This document shows, piece after piece, positions 47,653 through 61,200 of a DNA stretch of 64,000 bases. Position 1 is the stretch's first letter, and the number at the start of each line of letters is the position of its first letter. The stretch comes from Rostratula benghalensis. Taxonomy: Eukaryota > Chordata > Aves > Charadriiformes > Rostratulidae. The notes beneath the pieces were generated by a model. That model saw only the letters and a list, made by a program, of their open reading frames with translations. It made no database searches and was not told the DNA's origin. The translations under genes were made by a program, and so were the position numbers. The stretch spans positions 62,001-126,000 of the forward strand of contig VXAI01000193.1 of assembly GCA_013399305.1 (NCBI GenBank), written 5' to 3'.

Positions 47653-49167
47653 AAGTAGAAACTGCTGCTGTTTGGACTGAGAAACTGACGATTTGTGCTT
47701 TACTTCCACGATACCCATCTATCACTTGGTGTTTTCAGAATTTTTAAAAGTAGTAGAAATGAGGGGTGACTTTATTTACATTTATTCTGTCACAGTATCT
47801 GTCATCAGTTCTGTGCATATATGGAGAGATAGATTGCTTTGTTTGGTGAGATAAAATTCTTGCAAGATGCTACATTCTCTTTCTACCATAGTCTTAACTG
47901 GCTGATTAATGTCCTTCCAGTAAGAGTCATCAGAAATCATCATAAGCAAGTTCTTTCTGCCTTACTTTCCCTCTTCCATGTGGAAGCTATACTTGAACAT
48001 CCTTTAACTATCATGTCAGTTTACGTGAGCTACATTTGACATGGCACATAGCACTGTCATCCTTAACTTCATATTATCATCAGTTGTTCCAGTTAGCATT
48101 AAGGTCCTTTAAATGTAGTCTTTGTCTGCTCTAATCTTTTAATGTTGAATTATTTAATACATATTAATAGACAATAATTTTCTGGTACAGACAAGGCTGA
48201 CTTCAGCTGACGGTTTTTTTCTATTTCAATACAAAAATTAAAGGAGGGGTCCTGTCTTGACCCAGATGTCTCTAACCTTTGCAGTCAACAACTTAGTACA
48301 TCTTTGTACTTTGGAAGCTGTGCTGGATAGCTGCTCTGACATATCCACTTTTCAGTTTTAATAAAGAAAACCCCATAATTCCCTCCTTGGCCAAGGACTC
48401 TCTTGTAGCATTACCTTAATTATGGCTTGGAAGTTGGTTAGGTTTATATCAGTCTGTCGTTTCCTATCCTTGTTTCATATTAGGTATTTTTTAGGGGGCA
48501 GAGAGTCCTGGCAGCAGAGGTGACAGAACTTCAACCAAAATGCATTTAATAAAACAGCCCCACCTCTCTGGAGATCATGTCAGTTGGTTCTTCAGCAGTG
48601 GTCCTGTACTTACCTAGGAGTCTTGCTCCCAAACTTCAGGGGATTTCTTTCCCATTGCTTGGTTGGTTTGTTAAGTTTTTTTCCAATCTGAAACCTAACT
48701 GGGGCCAGTAATGGGTATCTAAATGTTGTAAAATGGAGCAACAAGTCCCTGAAGACACTGTTAGTGAATGGAATTAGCTGGGTGTAGAAGATTCCTCATC
48801 CAATCCTGGTATTAGTAAATATGCTGAAAACAATACCCTTACAGGAGAAGGGTGGAGATGTGATGGATAATCTGGTGCAAAACCCCAGTGGTCTTGGTGG
48901 CTGGCTGCAAGGCTGCTTCTGGTGGAGCATTCCCATTTGAAAGCCCTCTTTCCTCTTGTGATGTGCAGAAGGTGGGTTCTGTGTGAGGTTCTCAGACTGA
49001 ACATTATGTACCAAGAGATGGGTACAATAATGGCATTGGTTTTGTCCTGCTCATGAACCTCAGAGGCAGGTGGTGTCATCAGTATCCTGTATTGCAATGA
49101 AGAGTAAAACACTTCATCACACCAGCAAAGAGGGAGTGATGTTGACATGTTTTTGTCCTGAACACTC

Positions 49168-49330
49168 AAACAGGTTGCCCAGAGAGCCTGTGGAGTCTCC
49201 ATCCTTGGACATGTTCAAAATGCAACTGGACACAGCAGTGGACAGCCTACTTTAGTTAACTCTTCTCCGAGCAGTTAGTTCGGACTAGATAATCTCCAGA
49301 GGTTCCTTCCTGCCTCAGTGATCGTCTGAT
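49168..49330 (+). mobile_element. CR1 LINE, short 3' fragment
   Basis: About 160 bp. It reads AAACAGGTTGCCCAGAGAGC, GTGGAGTCTCCATCCTTGG, CATGTTCAAAATGCAACTGG and GATAATCTCCAGAGGTTCC, ending in a decayed octamer (GATCGTCTGATT). Its 3' end faces the 3' end of the antisense CR1 that begins 220 bp downstream. Confidence 0.85.
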
Positions 49331-49551
49331 TTTCCAATTTCAAAGTCACCTTTTCGAACATGTATGGATCTTAAGTACCTCCCTCACTTGGAAGTGGAAT
49401 GTGGCCTCTAGGTGTAGAGATAGCTTTGGAAAAGTATATCCCATGATTAGTGACATAGGCAATGGATCTTTCAGGAGACCATGGAACGTAGCAGCAGCTA
49501 ACATCAGTCCTGATTCAAGGTGGCCTTTGCTTAACTGTGTGCGACCTAAAT

Positions 49552-49697
49552 TTATAGAATGGTTTGGGTTGGAAGGGATCTTAAAGATCAGCGAGTCTCA
49601 ACCCGCCTGCCATGGGCAGGGACACCTCCCTCCAGACCAGGTTGCTCAAAGCCCCATCCAACCTGGCCTTGAACATTTTCAGGGAAGGGGCATCCAC
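49552..49697 (-). mobile_element. CR1 LINE, short 3' fragment
   Basis: The + strand reads TTATAGAATGGTTTGGGTTG, GCCTGCCATGGGCAGGGAC, CCAGGTTGCTCAAAGCCCC and GGCCTTGAACATTTTCAGGG to GGCATCCAC. About 145 bp, antisense to AIG1. It forms an inverted pair with the CR1 at 49168-49330. Confidence 0.92.
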
Positions 49698-51059
49698 GAA
49701 ACACTGTCATTTGGCTTTTTGCTCTAAAGAGGTAGATTAGATATATCTAATATGGAAAAGTAGAAAAGCACTGAGTATCAGCCATTGTTGCAAGCCCAGG
49801 AAAGCAAGAAACCCAGATGTGCATTTGGTAACCTAAGGTTGTTTGGGCAGAGGTTCTGCAGCGTGGTGGGATGTGTTGCAGAAGTACATCTGGCAGAGGT
49901 GTCAAAGATGTCCCTAATAGACACACGGGAAAATTACTAATAAAGTGTGAGTGGGCAGTGCAAAAGCTTTAGCAGATGTAGCAGCAGCATGTGTTGCTGG
50001 CCCTCTGTGCCCTTGGAAAACTGTAAAATATTTCTCCATTGATTCAGTGTCTCTAGTAGGCAGATGATGAAATGTCACTATTCTTCAAGCACAACACGTA
50101 GAGCCATCATTGTAATGGCTGCTCTGGGGAGATTTACAGCCTTCAGAGGCTACTGCAACACAGATAAGGAAAGGTTATCTTCATACCTCCTCTTCTGTGT
50201 CTGCTGACAGGGAATTGCTTCTCAGTGGCTACACAGGAAGATTTGTGGTCTTGACTCTTCAAGAGTGTGTGGTGTGACCTGTCTGCCTCACCTTGTGAAT
50301 GTTTAGCATGCGTTTAGAGGTGCAGTTCAAGCCATGACTGACCAGGCTTCACCCGGGGGGACGTTACTTGCACAAAAAGAGATGTGACACTGCTTTTAGA
50401 AGTTGCAAGAGTTCAATTCAGAAGGCTTTCACCTGCTGTAGCTGGGAGGTTGGAAGAAAGCACTTGAAACAGATCCTAACTATGTAATTAGTTGAGGTTG
50501 ATAGTGTGCCTGTAACTGCCAAGATTTACTTTTGTGATGTACTTGAAAAGGTGTCTCTGGGTATTTGTATAGTTTAGAAACCTTCTCAATGATCATGAGG
50601 AGTTTGGTCATGGGTCTTGGGTGGAATACAGTGGAGGTCAAAAAGAAGTGTGATTTTTTTCCACAAATATAATTTCCTATGCATAGTTAAAGGATAATGC
50701 CAGGAAGGGATGAAGAGAAAAGCATGCAATGAAAGGATATAGGAATTAGAAGGGAATCGCCTCTTGAGGTTGGGAGTTTTTTAGCAAAAAATAAATAAAT
50801 TTTGAAATAAAATGTTTCAAAACTTAGATTTGCTGAGGTGGGTCAAGAGTTTGTTTGCATTTAGGTAGAAGAGGCGGTTATGAAGACTGTTTAAAAATCT
50901 TATTTTTTTGTATTCTTACTTTTTCCTCACCAATTTGTTCTTTCCACTCAAAAGAACAGTACTCTGGGGTTAATGATGCTGCTGTCAGAGCAGCCACAAG
51001 CTGTGGGGAGTCAGAGCTGCAGGGGGACGTGCTGGATAACCACATGGCTATACTCTAGG

Positions 51060-51091
51060 AAAAAAAAAAAAAAAAAGAAAAACAAAAAAAA
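51060..51091. repeat. A-rich tract
   Basis: A17 followed by GAAAAAC and another A run. Simple repeat with no recognised body. Confidence 0.85.
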
Positions 51092-51244
51092 CCCCAAAAC
51101 CTGAAAATACCATGGCCCTGAACAAGATGAAAATTGCTGAATTCTAGTCCAGTCCAGTACAGGTAAAAGCACAATACCTAAACCCAGATAAAGAGAGGAC
51201 AGGTAGAAATAGATAGTGGGTTGACCAAGATGTGACAAAGGCTT

Positions 51245-51291
51245 ACAAAGAAACAAAAGATGGCATCATCTTATAAAGAAACAAAAGATGG
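51245..51291. repeat. 28-bp direct repeat
   Basis: A(C/T)AAAGAAACAAAAGATGG occurs at 51245 and at 51273, with one mismatch in 19 bases. This looks like a recent small tandem duplication with a 28-bp period. Confidence 0.75.
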
Positions 51292-54200
51292 GTCATTGCA
51301 AAAGCAAATGATAGATGAGTATGGCTGGAGTAACAAAGCATTGAATGATATTTTTTTCCAAATGTCCCAGACATTTGGACACCTAGACAGTGAGAGTCTG
51401 GATCTTGATGAGAACGTGAACAGGATGGATTAATAGAGACAAGCCTTTATTAAAACGAACAAATATCTGCTGCTCAAAAATTGCTGCACCAGCAAGTGAG
51501 CCAAGGACATAGTTTAGAGCAGAGTGAGGACACCAGGACCTTCTTCCTGCACATGTCAGGGAAAAGAAAGAACCTCCTGTCCCTTGCAGGGATGAGAAGA
51601 AGTAGCACAACATGGAGAATGTGTTTCTTCCAAAACCTAACTCTCACCCGAGCTACAGAGAAGCTGCTCTTGGCTGCAGATACAGAGCCTGGATTCCCAC
51701 CCTTCCTCATCACCTCAAGAGCAGCTCAGGCGAACTTGTGTTTGCTGGCATGAAGAGGAGAGGCCGTGTTATGTTCTGCCTCGAACTCACCCCCTCGGGG
51801 GGCAGGTGTGTTGGGGGTTTTTTTCACCAATATAAACAGCTTGAGGAAATAAGGTTTCTGACAGCCCCCGGAAGCCATTACAGCCCTCAAGTGAATCAAG
51901 GAATCAAGCCAGGTAATCAAATTAATAGTGAGGCATCAGAAAGATGAATCACTATTATTTATATTGTGTAGCAGTCTTCCACCCCCTCCTGCTTGGCACT
52001 GCACAGAGCACATAGTGGAGAATGATCCTTGCCCTGAATTCTTGCTGTCTAATGAGAGTTTGGGCTGCCACAGCTTGTAGAAAGTGAGAGCAGGGCTGAA
52101 TTTTACTAGCTGAGATCGGTAGCACGTGCTCATTTCTGGAATTGCTTTGCAGGTCCACAGAAGGTCATGGTGTGCTTGCATGGCCAAGCTGTTACATGGG
52201 GTCTTTCCACAAACACAGCATGAGAGCTTCTGTTCACACTTGAATGTATTAGAGCCAAAATTCTTGATGGCATGATCTGCTTGTCCTGTTGTGTGTTCCC
52301 ACAGAATCGAATTGTCCTGTGCGCTTGGGTCCCTTAATTTCACCTCCTTTTTTCATTCTTAAAGACAGACAGAATTTTACTCCTGACATGAAATAGCTAG
52401 GACTTGTGATGATTGTGGCCGGGTACTTCACAAAGAGAGTGATGTTATAAATAACAAATCATGAGGCTGCAGGTTAATACCACCGAGATGACCACAGTGC
52501 AACCAAATGTTCTACTTGCCGTACATACAGAGCTGAAAATCTATATTTGGATTTTTCTAAATGCTCTTTCAAAAAAAAAATCTAATAAAAACAAATCATC
52601 CCAAACGTGGCTTGCTTGTACTTGTAAGCTAGGTTTTTCCTTACTTGTTTTCAGTCATGCTGAAACACGCTCAAATGATCAGTGATCTCTTCCAGCTTTT
52701 AAAACCAAAAATTAATTAGCTGTCTGTTTCAGGGACAGATAGTGATTCAGATTCAGGATGTTTCTTCTTCCTTTCTACCCTGATCTTGCACACCTCCAAA
52801 GCTGCTAATAGTATTTTGTGTAGCTCTGTTTCACGTAGGGTGTCATGTCAACAATTTTTGGTTCTGCCTTTCTGGTAAGGACAAATTTCCTGTGTATCTC
52901 CGTTTCTCCATCCTGCTGTGGGCTCTTGCAGTGTCCTTCCCTTCTGTTCTCATTTCTTCCTTCCCACTCATGTCCCTTCTCCCAAGTTCACAGCATGGTT
53001 TCAACCTAAAGCCTACCCCAGAACTTATGTGCAAGAAGATGTCTGTAGGATCTCTGGATGCAGTTTGCAACCATGGGAGGTTGCAATGACCATGATCCAG
53101 GTTGACAGAAAGAGTAAAGCCTCCCACTCAGTTTTTCTCCCTAGGAACCAGCAAAGCAACTTCATGGCTACCATGGGAAGAAGGTCTCTGACATATGGTC
53201 ATAGCCCTAAAGGAGCCTAAAGGTGTCACTCACAACGTCAGGAGTGCTTCCTGCAGCATATTTGGATGCCAAACAGGATTCTTTCCCAGCCACTCCAGGA
53301 AATATAATGGGCAGTCCTAACCTTGCCCACCCTTCCCTTTCTGTTTCCACTGCTTACACATTTCAGATTTAAATAGGCACAGAGTGCCTCTTAGCAACTC
53401 ATTAAAAATGGAATTCCTCTTGCAGTTCATTTGTTTTTCTTCCCTCCGGGAGCTCCACGGTGCCCGTACGGACCCCTGCGTGCTGCTCCGTGCTTCTGCC
53501 TTGCTCTGTGAGGCCGCGGCCTCCACTCTTCATGAGCAGCTTTGCTTGAGCTTGGCACGCTCGTACCTAACACTTGGGAGTATTCATTAGTGTTCCCTTT
53601 ACAATCAGTCTGTGTGAGAACCCAGCGAAGGGGAAGGTAGCCACCCGCTTGTGTTGCTAGTTCTCCAGTGGCAAGCATTCTCACCCTGTCGTCCCAGCTC
53701 TTCTCAGCCAGTTTCACCATATTTAGGGCAATTTTGAAGCTCGGCCAAGCTGACAGTCAACCTCCCCCTCAATATAGCCTCCAACAGCAGGAGGCTCCCG
53801 ATGGTGTTGTCATTCTCGTGCCTACTGCTCAGGTTTTTATTTTTTGCCCTAACACATGGGATATGCTAAACACGAGACGAGGGAATGGGTGCTTCTTAGA
53901 TGCTCGTCATGAAATATGATACACACCACAGCGCTACAGATTCTGATTTTCCTTTCCCAATCGTCACAGCTGAAGCAGTGGTCCCTGCACTGAAGTTGTG
54001 TCATGATTTCTAGTCCGCTGTTTGTGAATCCCTGAAACCTCTGGGATCCAAAGTACTCCAGGCTTTTGCTCTGCTTTACTATAATCAAAGCCAACCAATA
54101 TTTTTTTTTTTCCCTTTTCTTTGAAAAATCATTGAAGAGGGGAAGGATAAGAGTCCCTCAAAAGCAAGTCAGGGAAGCGGAGAGTTTCTTAGCTGTGCAC

Positions 54201-57200
54201 ACGAAGTGGCTTCAATTTGGAAACAGAGACGCAGCATGGAAACCACCTTTGGTCAGATGTCATGTTTCATTCCCACTGGCTTTGGCTTCTTGAGCCTCCC
54301 TGGCATGAGGTCAACGTGTGGACTCGCTGATAGTTTTGCTGAAGTTAAAAGAAAGGACTTCCTCTGCTTTTGTAGACAGGTGGATACAGTCACTGTAGGA
54401 AAACTTTGCACAGTAGTCAAAAGCATCATTAAAGTTTGTGTAGGCTAAACTTAACTTTCTTAATCTTCAGTGGTTGTGTTTCCATGATGTTAATGAGCTC
54501 CATATGCTGTAGTTTATACTCCCTGCTAACTCAGGTGTTGAGTTGGGTGCGAGAATTAGCTCTTGGTCCTCAAGCTGGCACTGAAGTTGGTGTTCACAGA
54601 GCTTCACCTCAGTCCTCAGCTACCTGGAGCTGAGTATGGAGAGGGGCAGGGGCCTGACCGGTTACCCCAGAAGCTGAGGCTGGTGTGCAGCAGCTTGAGT
54701 CTCCCACAAGGGCATCCTGATACCACCAGGCAGCCTCTAATCCTGCCCTAGAGGTGGGCAGAACAAGGACTGCCAGGCTCTGTGCAGAGCAGCTTTACCC
54801 CAGCAGATCCTTTGCATGGAGGGATCTCCTGCAGCATTATTGCTGGAGCGGAAGGACGTAAAGACAGCCCGTTAGCTCCGAGGATCTGGCTTCCAGACTT
54901 GCATGGGTGTGGGGGAAGTCTGGGGGTCAAAGGCCCAGACCCAGGCATGCCTATTTGTTCTTCCTCTTGCCCGTATCACAACTCTCATCTCCTTCCCACT
55001 TCCACAACAACGCTTGGATGTTTGGAGAAACCCACTGCGCGTTGCCTGCCTGGCTGTCCACTGCGAGGCCACGGGAGATGAGGTCATGTGGGAAAATGGG
55101 TCCAGCGGAGCCGAGAGGAATGTGGAATTTTGGGCAGCAGCCAGTTTTGGATTACTTTTATGTGGCCATCTGCACCTGTGTTTGTGGGGGCAGGGTTATC
55201 TGGGGCTGTTGAACTGACTCAGCAGTTGCACACACAAAGGCTGGCAAGGTTTCTCCCCTCTCCTCTGGTCTGCTCAGTGTCTCTGCCAACACCCTATCAT
55301 TCCCATCCAGGTGCAAGTAATCTGTATTGAGAAATCAGAAGAAACTCATCCCAGGAGATGACGTGAGGCTGATAGCGAAGGAACAACTGCTGAGGTGCTC
55401 TGTCCAGAAAATACTGGCTATTTGTGAAAAACATGCCTGTCCTTAAAGCTCCATGTCCTGGAACTGGGGTATGGGGGGAACGGCGGATTCTGAAAGTCCT
55501 GTCCTGCTTTCAACAGAAGCCCATGAAAGGAGGGAGATCTACTATCTCCACAGTCCCTGTAGTGACTTGTCTTTGCTGTGGCCATCTCAGAAGGTCTTCC
55601 GTGAGTCTTGGGCCTGTCACGCAGAAAGAAACAGAAATTGTTGGGGGTTTTATGCACCACGGGAGGTGTGCTTGGGCCTCTGAACACAAGAAAGCTGCAT
55701 ACATGTTCCAAGCAGCCTGTGCTCTTAAAGTGAACAACTGTCTGTACAAACATGCCTTTCAGTGATTTAGCTCAAGGTCTCCTCTTAAGCAACATGGATT
55801 TGTCGTCTTTTCTTCTTTATGAGGCAGCCAATGGTATTCTGGAGTTAACAGTCCATTTTCCCTGCCTTTTTATCTCCACAATCAGTTTTCCTGGTAGTAT
55901 CTCAGAGTAGCAGAGATCAAATACATCTACAGAATTTTAAAATAACATGTTTTTCTAAAAAAAAAAATAAAAAAAAAATATCTATATATGCGTGTTTGTT
56001 GCAACATGCAGATTCAACTGATGTGATGTGTGTGCAGGCCATCAGGCTTGTTGCCTGTGACAAATGAAATTGCAGCATTCAAACTATTGACTTGACTGAT
56101 TCCCTTGGGAACCTTGTGCAAGAGACACCCCTTCCCAGGCAGGACTCATCATTTCACTCCTTTATGGCACTGAGACAAGCTAGACTTGTTGGTCCCATAT
56201 TCCTTGGGAAAGCCGGGCTTAAGCATAGGACCCGAAATTTGAGACTTTCAGAGGTGATTTGTATCAATCTGGCTTTTGAGTTGGTGCAAACTAGCTTTTG
56301 TGTGTCCTTACCTTTTCCTTGGTGGTGCCCAGTGAGCAGGAGGGACGGAAGGAAACAACCTCATGGAAGCTGGTAGATGAGGATGCAGCACAGATTGGTT
56401 GTTAAGGGATCTTGAGTCCCGTGTGAGTTGTTGGAGGATGTAAGGCCTGGCCAGGAGATCTGGGAACACGGCAAGGAAGAAAAGGGCAGCAGTGAGGGAA
56501 GTCTGTAATAGAGAACCAAAAATGAGGTGAAGATTGAAACTTGTGGACAGATTAACAATAAGGTGAAAGGCAGAAGGGGTCACAGGCTTAGGGTTTCTGT
56601 GCCCATGGGTATTCTTGTAAATCCCAGTATTCAGCATTTCCCTCCTCAGCATTAGCAAATAGCTGTGTGTCAGAGCAGTAAAGTGTGCTTCTTCAGGTAT
56701 TCCAAGTAACCAGCTGCCTTCACCTCTTAAAATAAAGGCTCTGCTTTAGATAGCATGTGCCCCACTGAGACGGGGATTTCTAGGCCCCATGTTGTGCCAA
56801 TGGTGAGAAACTGAGAGATGGCTTTCATGCCTTCAGGGTACAGTGGTCTAATAGGAGTTTGTTCAGCTGAAATAAAATCAGGAACTCTGTTTGCTTCCAG
56901 TCAGCTTTAGGAAGAGGGTCACTCTAAACTCAGACTGGCACTGCAAGCTGCTGGTGCCATTTCTCTTCAGATCAACTGCACTGCATTCTTTAAAAGCTGT
57001 AATTATTTTCTAATTCCCTGGTCAGCTTTTGGGAAACAGCGCAAGACTTTCAAGCTTCTCCCCCTCAGCCCTTCCAAAAAAAAAATTATATAGTGATTGA
57101 GATGAATGTAGGTGGCGATATCACTTGTCCCTGTTGGTTTGCAAGATGGAAACGTTTTCCATATCTATGGAATAGGCAGTGCTGGCTCCTACACGCTTCT

Positions 57201-57776
57201 CTGAATTACAATCAGCTAAGAAGGTAAATCAGGGACAGGCAGAAATTCAGAGAGCTGTAACCAGCTCCTTAATGGCTCTGCTGTCCTTTGTGCAATGTCT
57301 CGTGTGTTGTCTGTGTCACCAGCCTGACACATAAGCCAATGAGCCATGCATTGCTCTCACACTCTAGCTCTCTTCATTATGAGGTACTTGAAATACTGCT
57401 GACAAACAAACTTTTTTGGCCCCAAAAGTACCAGCTTCGTGTTATCTGCCATGGGAATTCCTGTGTCTCCAGCAAGGTAGTTGTGTTACCCAGAGATGAA
57501 CTGCCAGAGAGAAAATACCCAAGTAAACAAACATATGCTTAGTGACCTAATTAAGCAGAATGTTTATATTCCATTCAAGTATGGGACCATTTCGGTTTAT
57601 TTCCTCCTCTGCATTTTAATTTTGCTGTCAGAAGTATAAACAACTGGCCATGGAGGTTTTCTCTTTCAACAGCTGACCCCATCAGACCTCGAAAATACAG
57701 CCAAGATGTGAGGTGTCAGGGAGTATCAGCAAACCTTGAGCTTCAGAGAAAAGTGTAAAGGAGAATTAGTCCACTG

Positions 57777-58245
57777 ATTATAGAATCTAGAACAGTTAGA
57801 GTTGGAAGGGACCTTGAAGATCATCAAGCTCCAACCCCCCTACCATGGGCAGGGACACCTCCCACCAGACCAGGTTCCTCAAAGCCCCATCCAGCCTGGC
57901 CTTGAACACCTCCAGGGATGGGGCAGCCACAGCTTCTCTGGGCAACCTCTTCCAGTGTCTCACCACCCTCACAGGAAAGAATTTCTTTCTGATATCTAAT
58001 CTAAATCTCCCCTCTTTGACTTTAAAATTGCTACCTCTCATCCCATCCCATCACTCCACTCCTTGATAAAGAATCCCTCCCCATCTCTCCTGTAGACCCC
58101 TTTAGGTATTGGAAGACTGCTCTGAACTCTCCCTGGAGCCTTCTCTTCTCCAGACTGAACAACCCCAGCTCTTTCAGACTCTCTTTATAGGAGAGGTGTG
58201 CCATCCCCCTGATCCTCTGATCATCTTCGTAGCCCTCCACTTTTT
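57777..58245 (-). mobile_element. CR1 LINE 3' fragment, about 470 bp
   Basis: The + strand starts ATTATAGAATCTAGAACAG and continues through GTTGGAAGGGACCTTGAAG, CCATGGGCAGGGACACCTCC, GGAAAGAATTTCTTTCTG, CCTTCTCTTCTCCAGACTG and CTCTTTATAGGAGAGGTG to ATCATCTTCGTAGCCCTCC. On the - strand the 3' part still reads as a conserved-looking CR1 frame (RFRLDIRKKFF, then SLEVFKARLDGAL, near 57850-58010). It is a relic, not a gene. Confidence 0.95.
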
Positions 58246-61200
58246 TCATCTCATAACTCATTTAAGCAGCCTATACACTCAGGAGAAGTGAAGTGTTCTT
58301 AATGAAGTTCATTAGTCAGTTCTTTGCAATGTATAATAAAATAGTCACTATATACTGCTTTGTCATAATTTGTTTGGCAATATCAGAACAATGGGGCATA
58401 ATGTTAATAGCAAAGCAAAACTGTTTATGGAGAAAAATGATTTGAGGGCAGTTGCTGCCAGGAGGCAGGGTTGTCCTGCCAAACCCAGCACGGTCTCAGA
58501 AAAAAAGGCTCTCCACATCTCTGCTGGAGGATGTGCAGAAGCGTGGGCATCAGTCGGCACTCACAGGACGTCTGGGCACCACTTAGCTCAGGCTTGCGCA
58601 TCCACGAACTTAAATTCCTCCAAAAGCAAAATTCAAGAAGTGAGGAGAGAGGCGCGGTGTGAAATTGCTGGGAAAAGGCAGAATTTGCCAGTGAGGAGGA
58701 CAAAGATGGGGCCGTTCCATGCGGTGGTTGTATAACCAGTGCAAGCTGACAGAGGAAGGATTTGCAGGATGTGTTGTGTCAGTTCTTTTTCTAGACAACC
58801 CCTTGGTTACACCCGGTAGCGGTGTGTAGTAAAATGGCATCTATTTATACAGAAGTAATTAAGGGAGCACACAGCTTTCAGAGGAGAACACACATTTGGT
58901 CTAATACAGCTGTTGGGGACCTGCCATGAAAAACTCACTGCTGTTTGAACTGCCCCTCAGCTGGGGGTAGTCCTGAAGGAGGAGCTTCACTGGATACATT
59001 CCTGTTGGGAATAGAAATATTATAGAAATGTTGTAGCCTTTTGGTAATATACAAGAATACAATTTTTATATAGGCATATTTATACATTTATAGTTTAATA
59101 AATAAGCCAGGAGTGCAACCACCCCTTGAGTCCAGCTCTTATTTCCAGCTTTTCAATACGAGTAGGATCATCTGAGACAAATGCGAGGAAGACTCTTCCT
59201 CTCGGACCCTCCTGCTTACACAGAAGAAAGCTGTGAGGGGGGAGGAGGGGGAAGTAATTTAAATTAACTCTTCAGGCTTCTCCCAGCCTAGATCTTTCCT
59301 CTTTTGATGTCCTCAGATGCTCCCAAGGACTTAGGGGGCTGTTTGAGCTCAGCTCGGAGCCTCCTGCCAGTCCCATTGGGTGCCATTTCCTCTTCAAAGA
59401 GCTATTCCTGCAGCTGCTCCCTTCTGCGCAGGGAGCGGAAGCCTTTGAAATTGCTGCAGCTTCGCTGCACAGTCTGTTGGAACAGCTCGCATCAAAAAGG
59501 AGAGGAGGAGAAGTGCTTGTATCTGTTTAAATTAATTATAGAGGCTCCGGCAGAAATGTGAAGGCAAACAGAGAGAGAGGAGACCTGATTTGTGGGGCAC
59601 TTTTTAGAAAATCGATCGCTAAATCTGTGCATCGACTTTCCGCTCCCCGCGCAGAATGAAGCGGCCCTGCCAAAAACTCTTTCAGCAGGAAATGTTCTCC
59701 AGTGGGACAGACAGACAACACGTGAGCAGCTTGATAGCTCGATAGGGGAGGTTAAATCTTCCACTGCTTTAAAAATGGGAAGGTCCAAACCTGTAAACCA
59801 CGTGAGCAATTCACTTCAAAAAATATTTCTGAGGCGGCATAGCTTTACTTCCAGGCTGGGCAAGTCTCTGAAGCTCCTCTGTCCTACCTGAGGGACATGT
59901 TTGACCCTGCAGCAGCCCAGAAGCTGGGGACCGTAGAGGTTCCCCATCTCTCTGAGGGTATGTCTTCTACCACGTGGGAGGTGCCACACAGAGTGGTGGT
60001 TGTGCTCAGCAGTGCTCGCTGATGAGCTGTGGGGAAGAGGGTGCCTTACTAGGGGAGCTCCATGATGGAGACTGTGGGAATTATCCTGGAACACACTGAA
60101 CACCAGAAGGGTTGGGGGTTTTTTTTCTGTCCTGCAAGTCAGGTTTGTTGCTTTCAGGTGTGATGGAAGTGAAGAGAAATCTTTCCCTACATGAGGCACC
60201 ACTCAGGCTGACAGGGCATTAAACTGTTCTGACCAGGAGGGCTGGAGAAGGCCCTAAATACATCAGAATATCTGCAGCATCCCCAGCAGCTCTGTATATC
60301 AGAATATCAGCAGCCCTGAGGTTTTTGGCAAGTGCATGCAGTTCTGTATGGCACATGAGAGGTTATACAACGTCCACCTTGAGAGGAGTTTGAGCTACGG
60401 TGTCCTTGACTGTTTGGTGCCAACATCCTTCATATGAAGTCACCAGAAGCAATGAGCTTAGGTTCAAATGTTATGATAAAGAGTGGGCTCACCCTTAACT
60501 GTAAGATTTATCAGAGGTTTTGCCTGAAAGGAACTGACTTACAGGAAGATGCCTGGTCTGCATGTCTCATTAGAGGAAAGAGGCAATATTTCCCCCTCTT
60601 TTTTTATTGCTTTGGCGTTAGTCTTAGTCTGTGTACATAGACTTTTCCAATACTGTGGAAATGAGCTTAGCAATAGGAGTGCTGGTGCTTTTTCACAGCT
60701 GCTTTCAGTAACACAGGCAGACTTTGAAAAGAAATGGCTTGGGTTTGGTTGCTTCCCACGTTCCTCAAACATGGTTCGAATCTGCTGCTTTGGTTTAGGG
60801 TGCTCTGGGGACATGGTGACAAGAGCAGAAACTGATCTCAAGTGTCAGATATGGGATGGATCTTGTGGCATGAACTTCTTAGCTGGTATCTCCTCATTCA
60901 CTGGTTGCTGCTTGGAAGGGTGAAACGCTCATTTAGCCATAGGATCTCTAGTCCCTTTGTCCCAACTTTTGGCCCCAAAACTCAGGGCAGAATTGGATAT
61001 GAGCAAACGCTGCAATAATGTCCTGGCATCTGAGGATCAGAAGAGGTTCAGTGAACTCCTAAGGTGTATACGCGACTTCAGGAAGAAGGCCCCTCTGGGT
61101 CTTAATAAATAGCTGATATTTAGGAGACAAAGTGGGGTTCTGGGCTCCTCTCATCAGAAAGAAGCAGTATTCCAGATGCTGGGCTTCTGTGCTTCTGGAG

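Larger units (their letters stand above)
49698..57776 (+). other. Intron 3 segment, mostly unassigned
   Basis: 8.1 kb without a recognised CR1. It contains an A-rich tract at 51060-51091, a 28-bp direct repeat near 51245, and locally GC- and CpG-richer stretches at 53440-53580 and 54600-55250. Several overlapping open frames of 80-135 codons lie in the GC-richer part, where stops are rarer. None resembles a known protein to me. Confidence 0.5.

Noticed and set aside
49070..49110. CATCAGTATCC, which translates to the His-Gln-Tyr-Pro motif expected in AIG1 exon 4
   Set aside because: The preceding codons do not match the expected Glu-Met-Arg-Thr context, the frame lacks the hydrophobic segment, and there is no acceptor at the right distance.
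57796..58041. 81-codon frame with conserved-looking RFRLDIRKKFF and SLEVFKARLDGAL
   Set aside because: It is the 3' part of a CR1 element, and the same words recur in other copies. It should not be annotated as a host gene. The frames at 31227, 31575, 38638, 62057 and 62462 are also CR1-derived.
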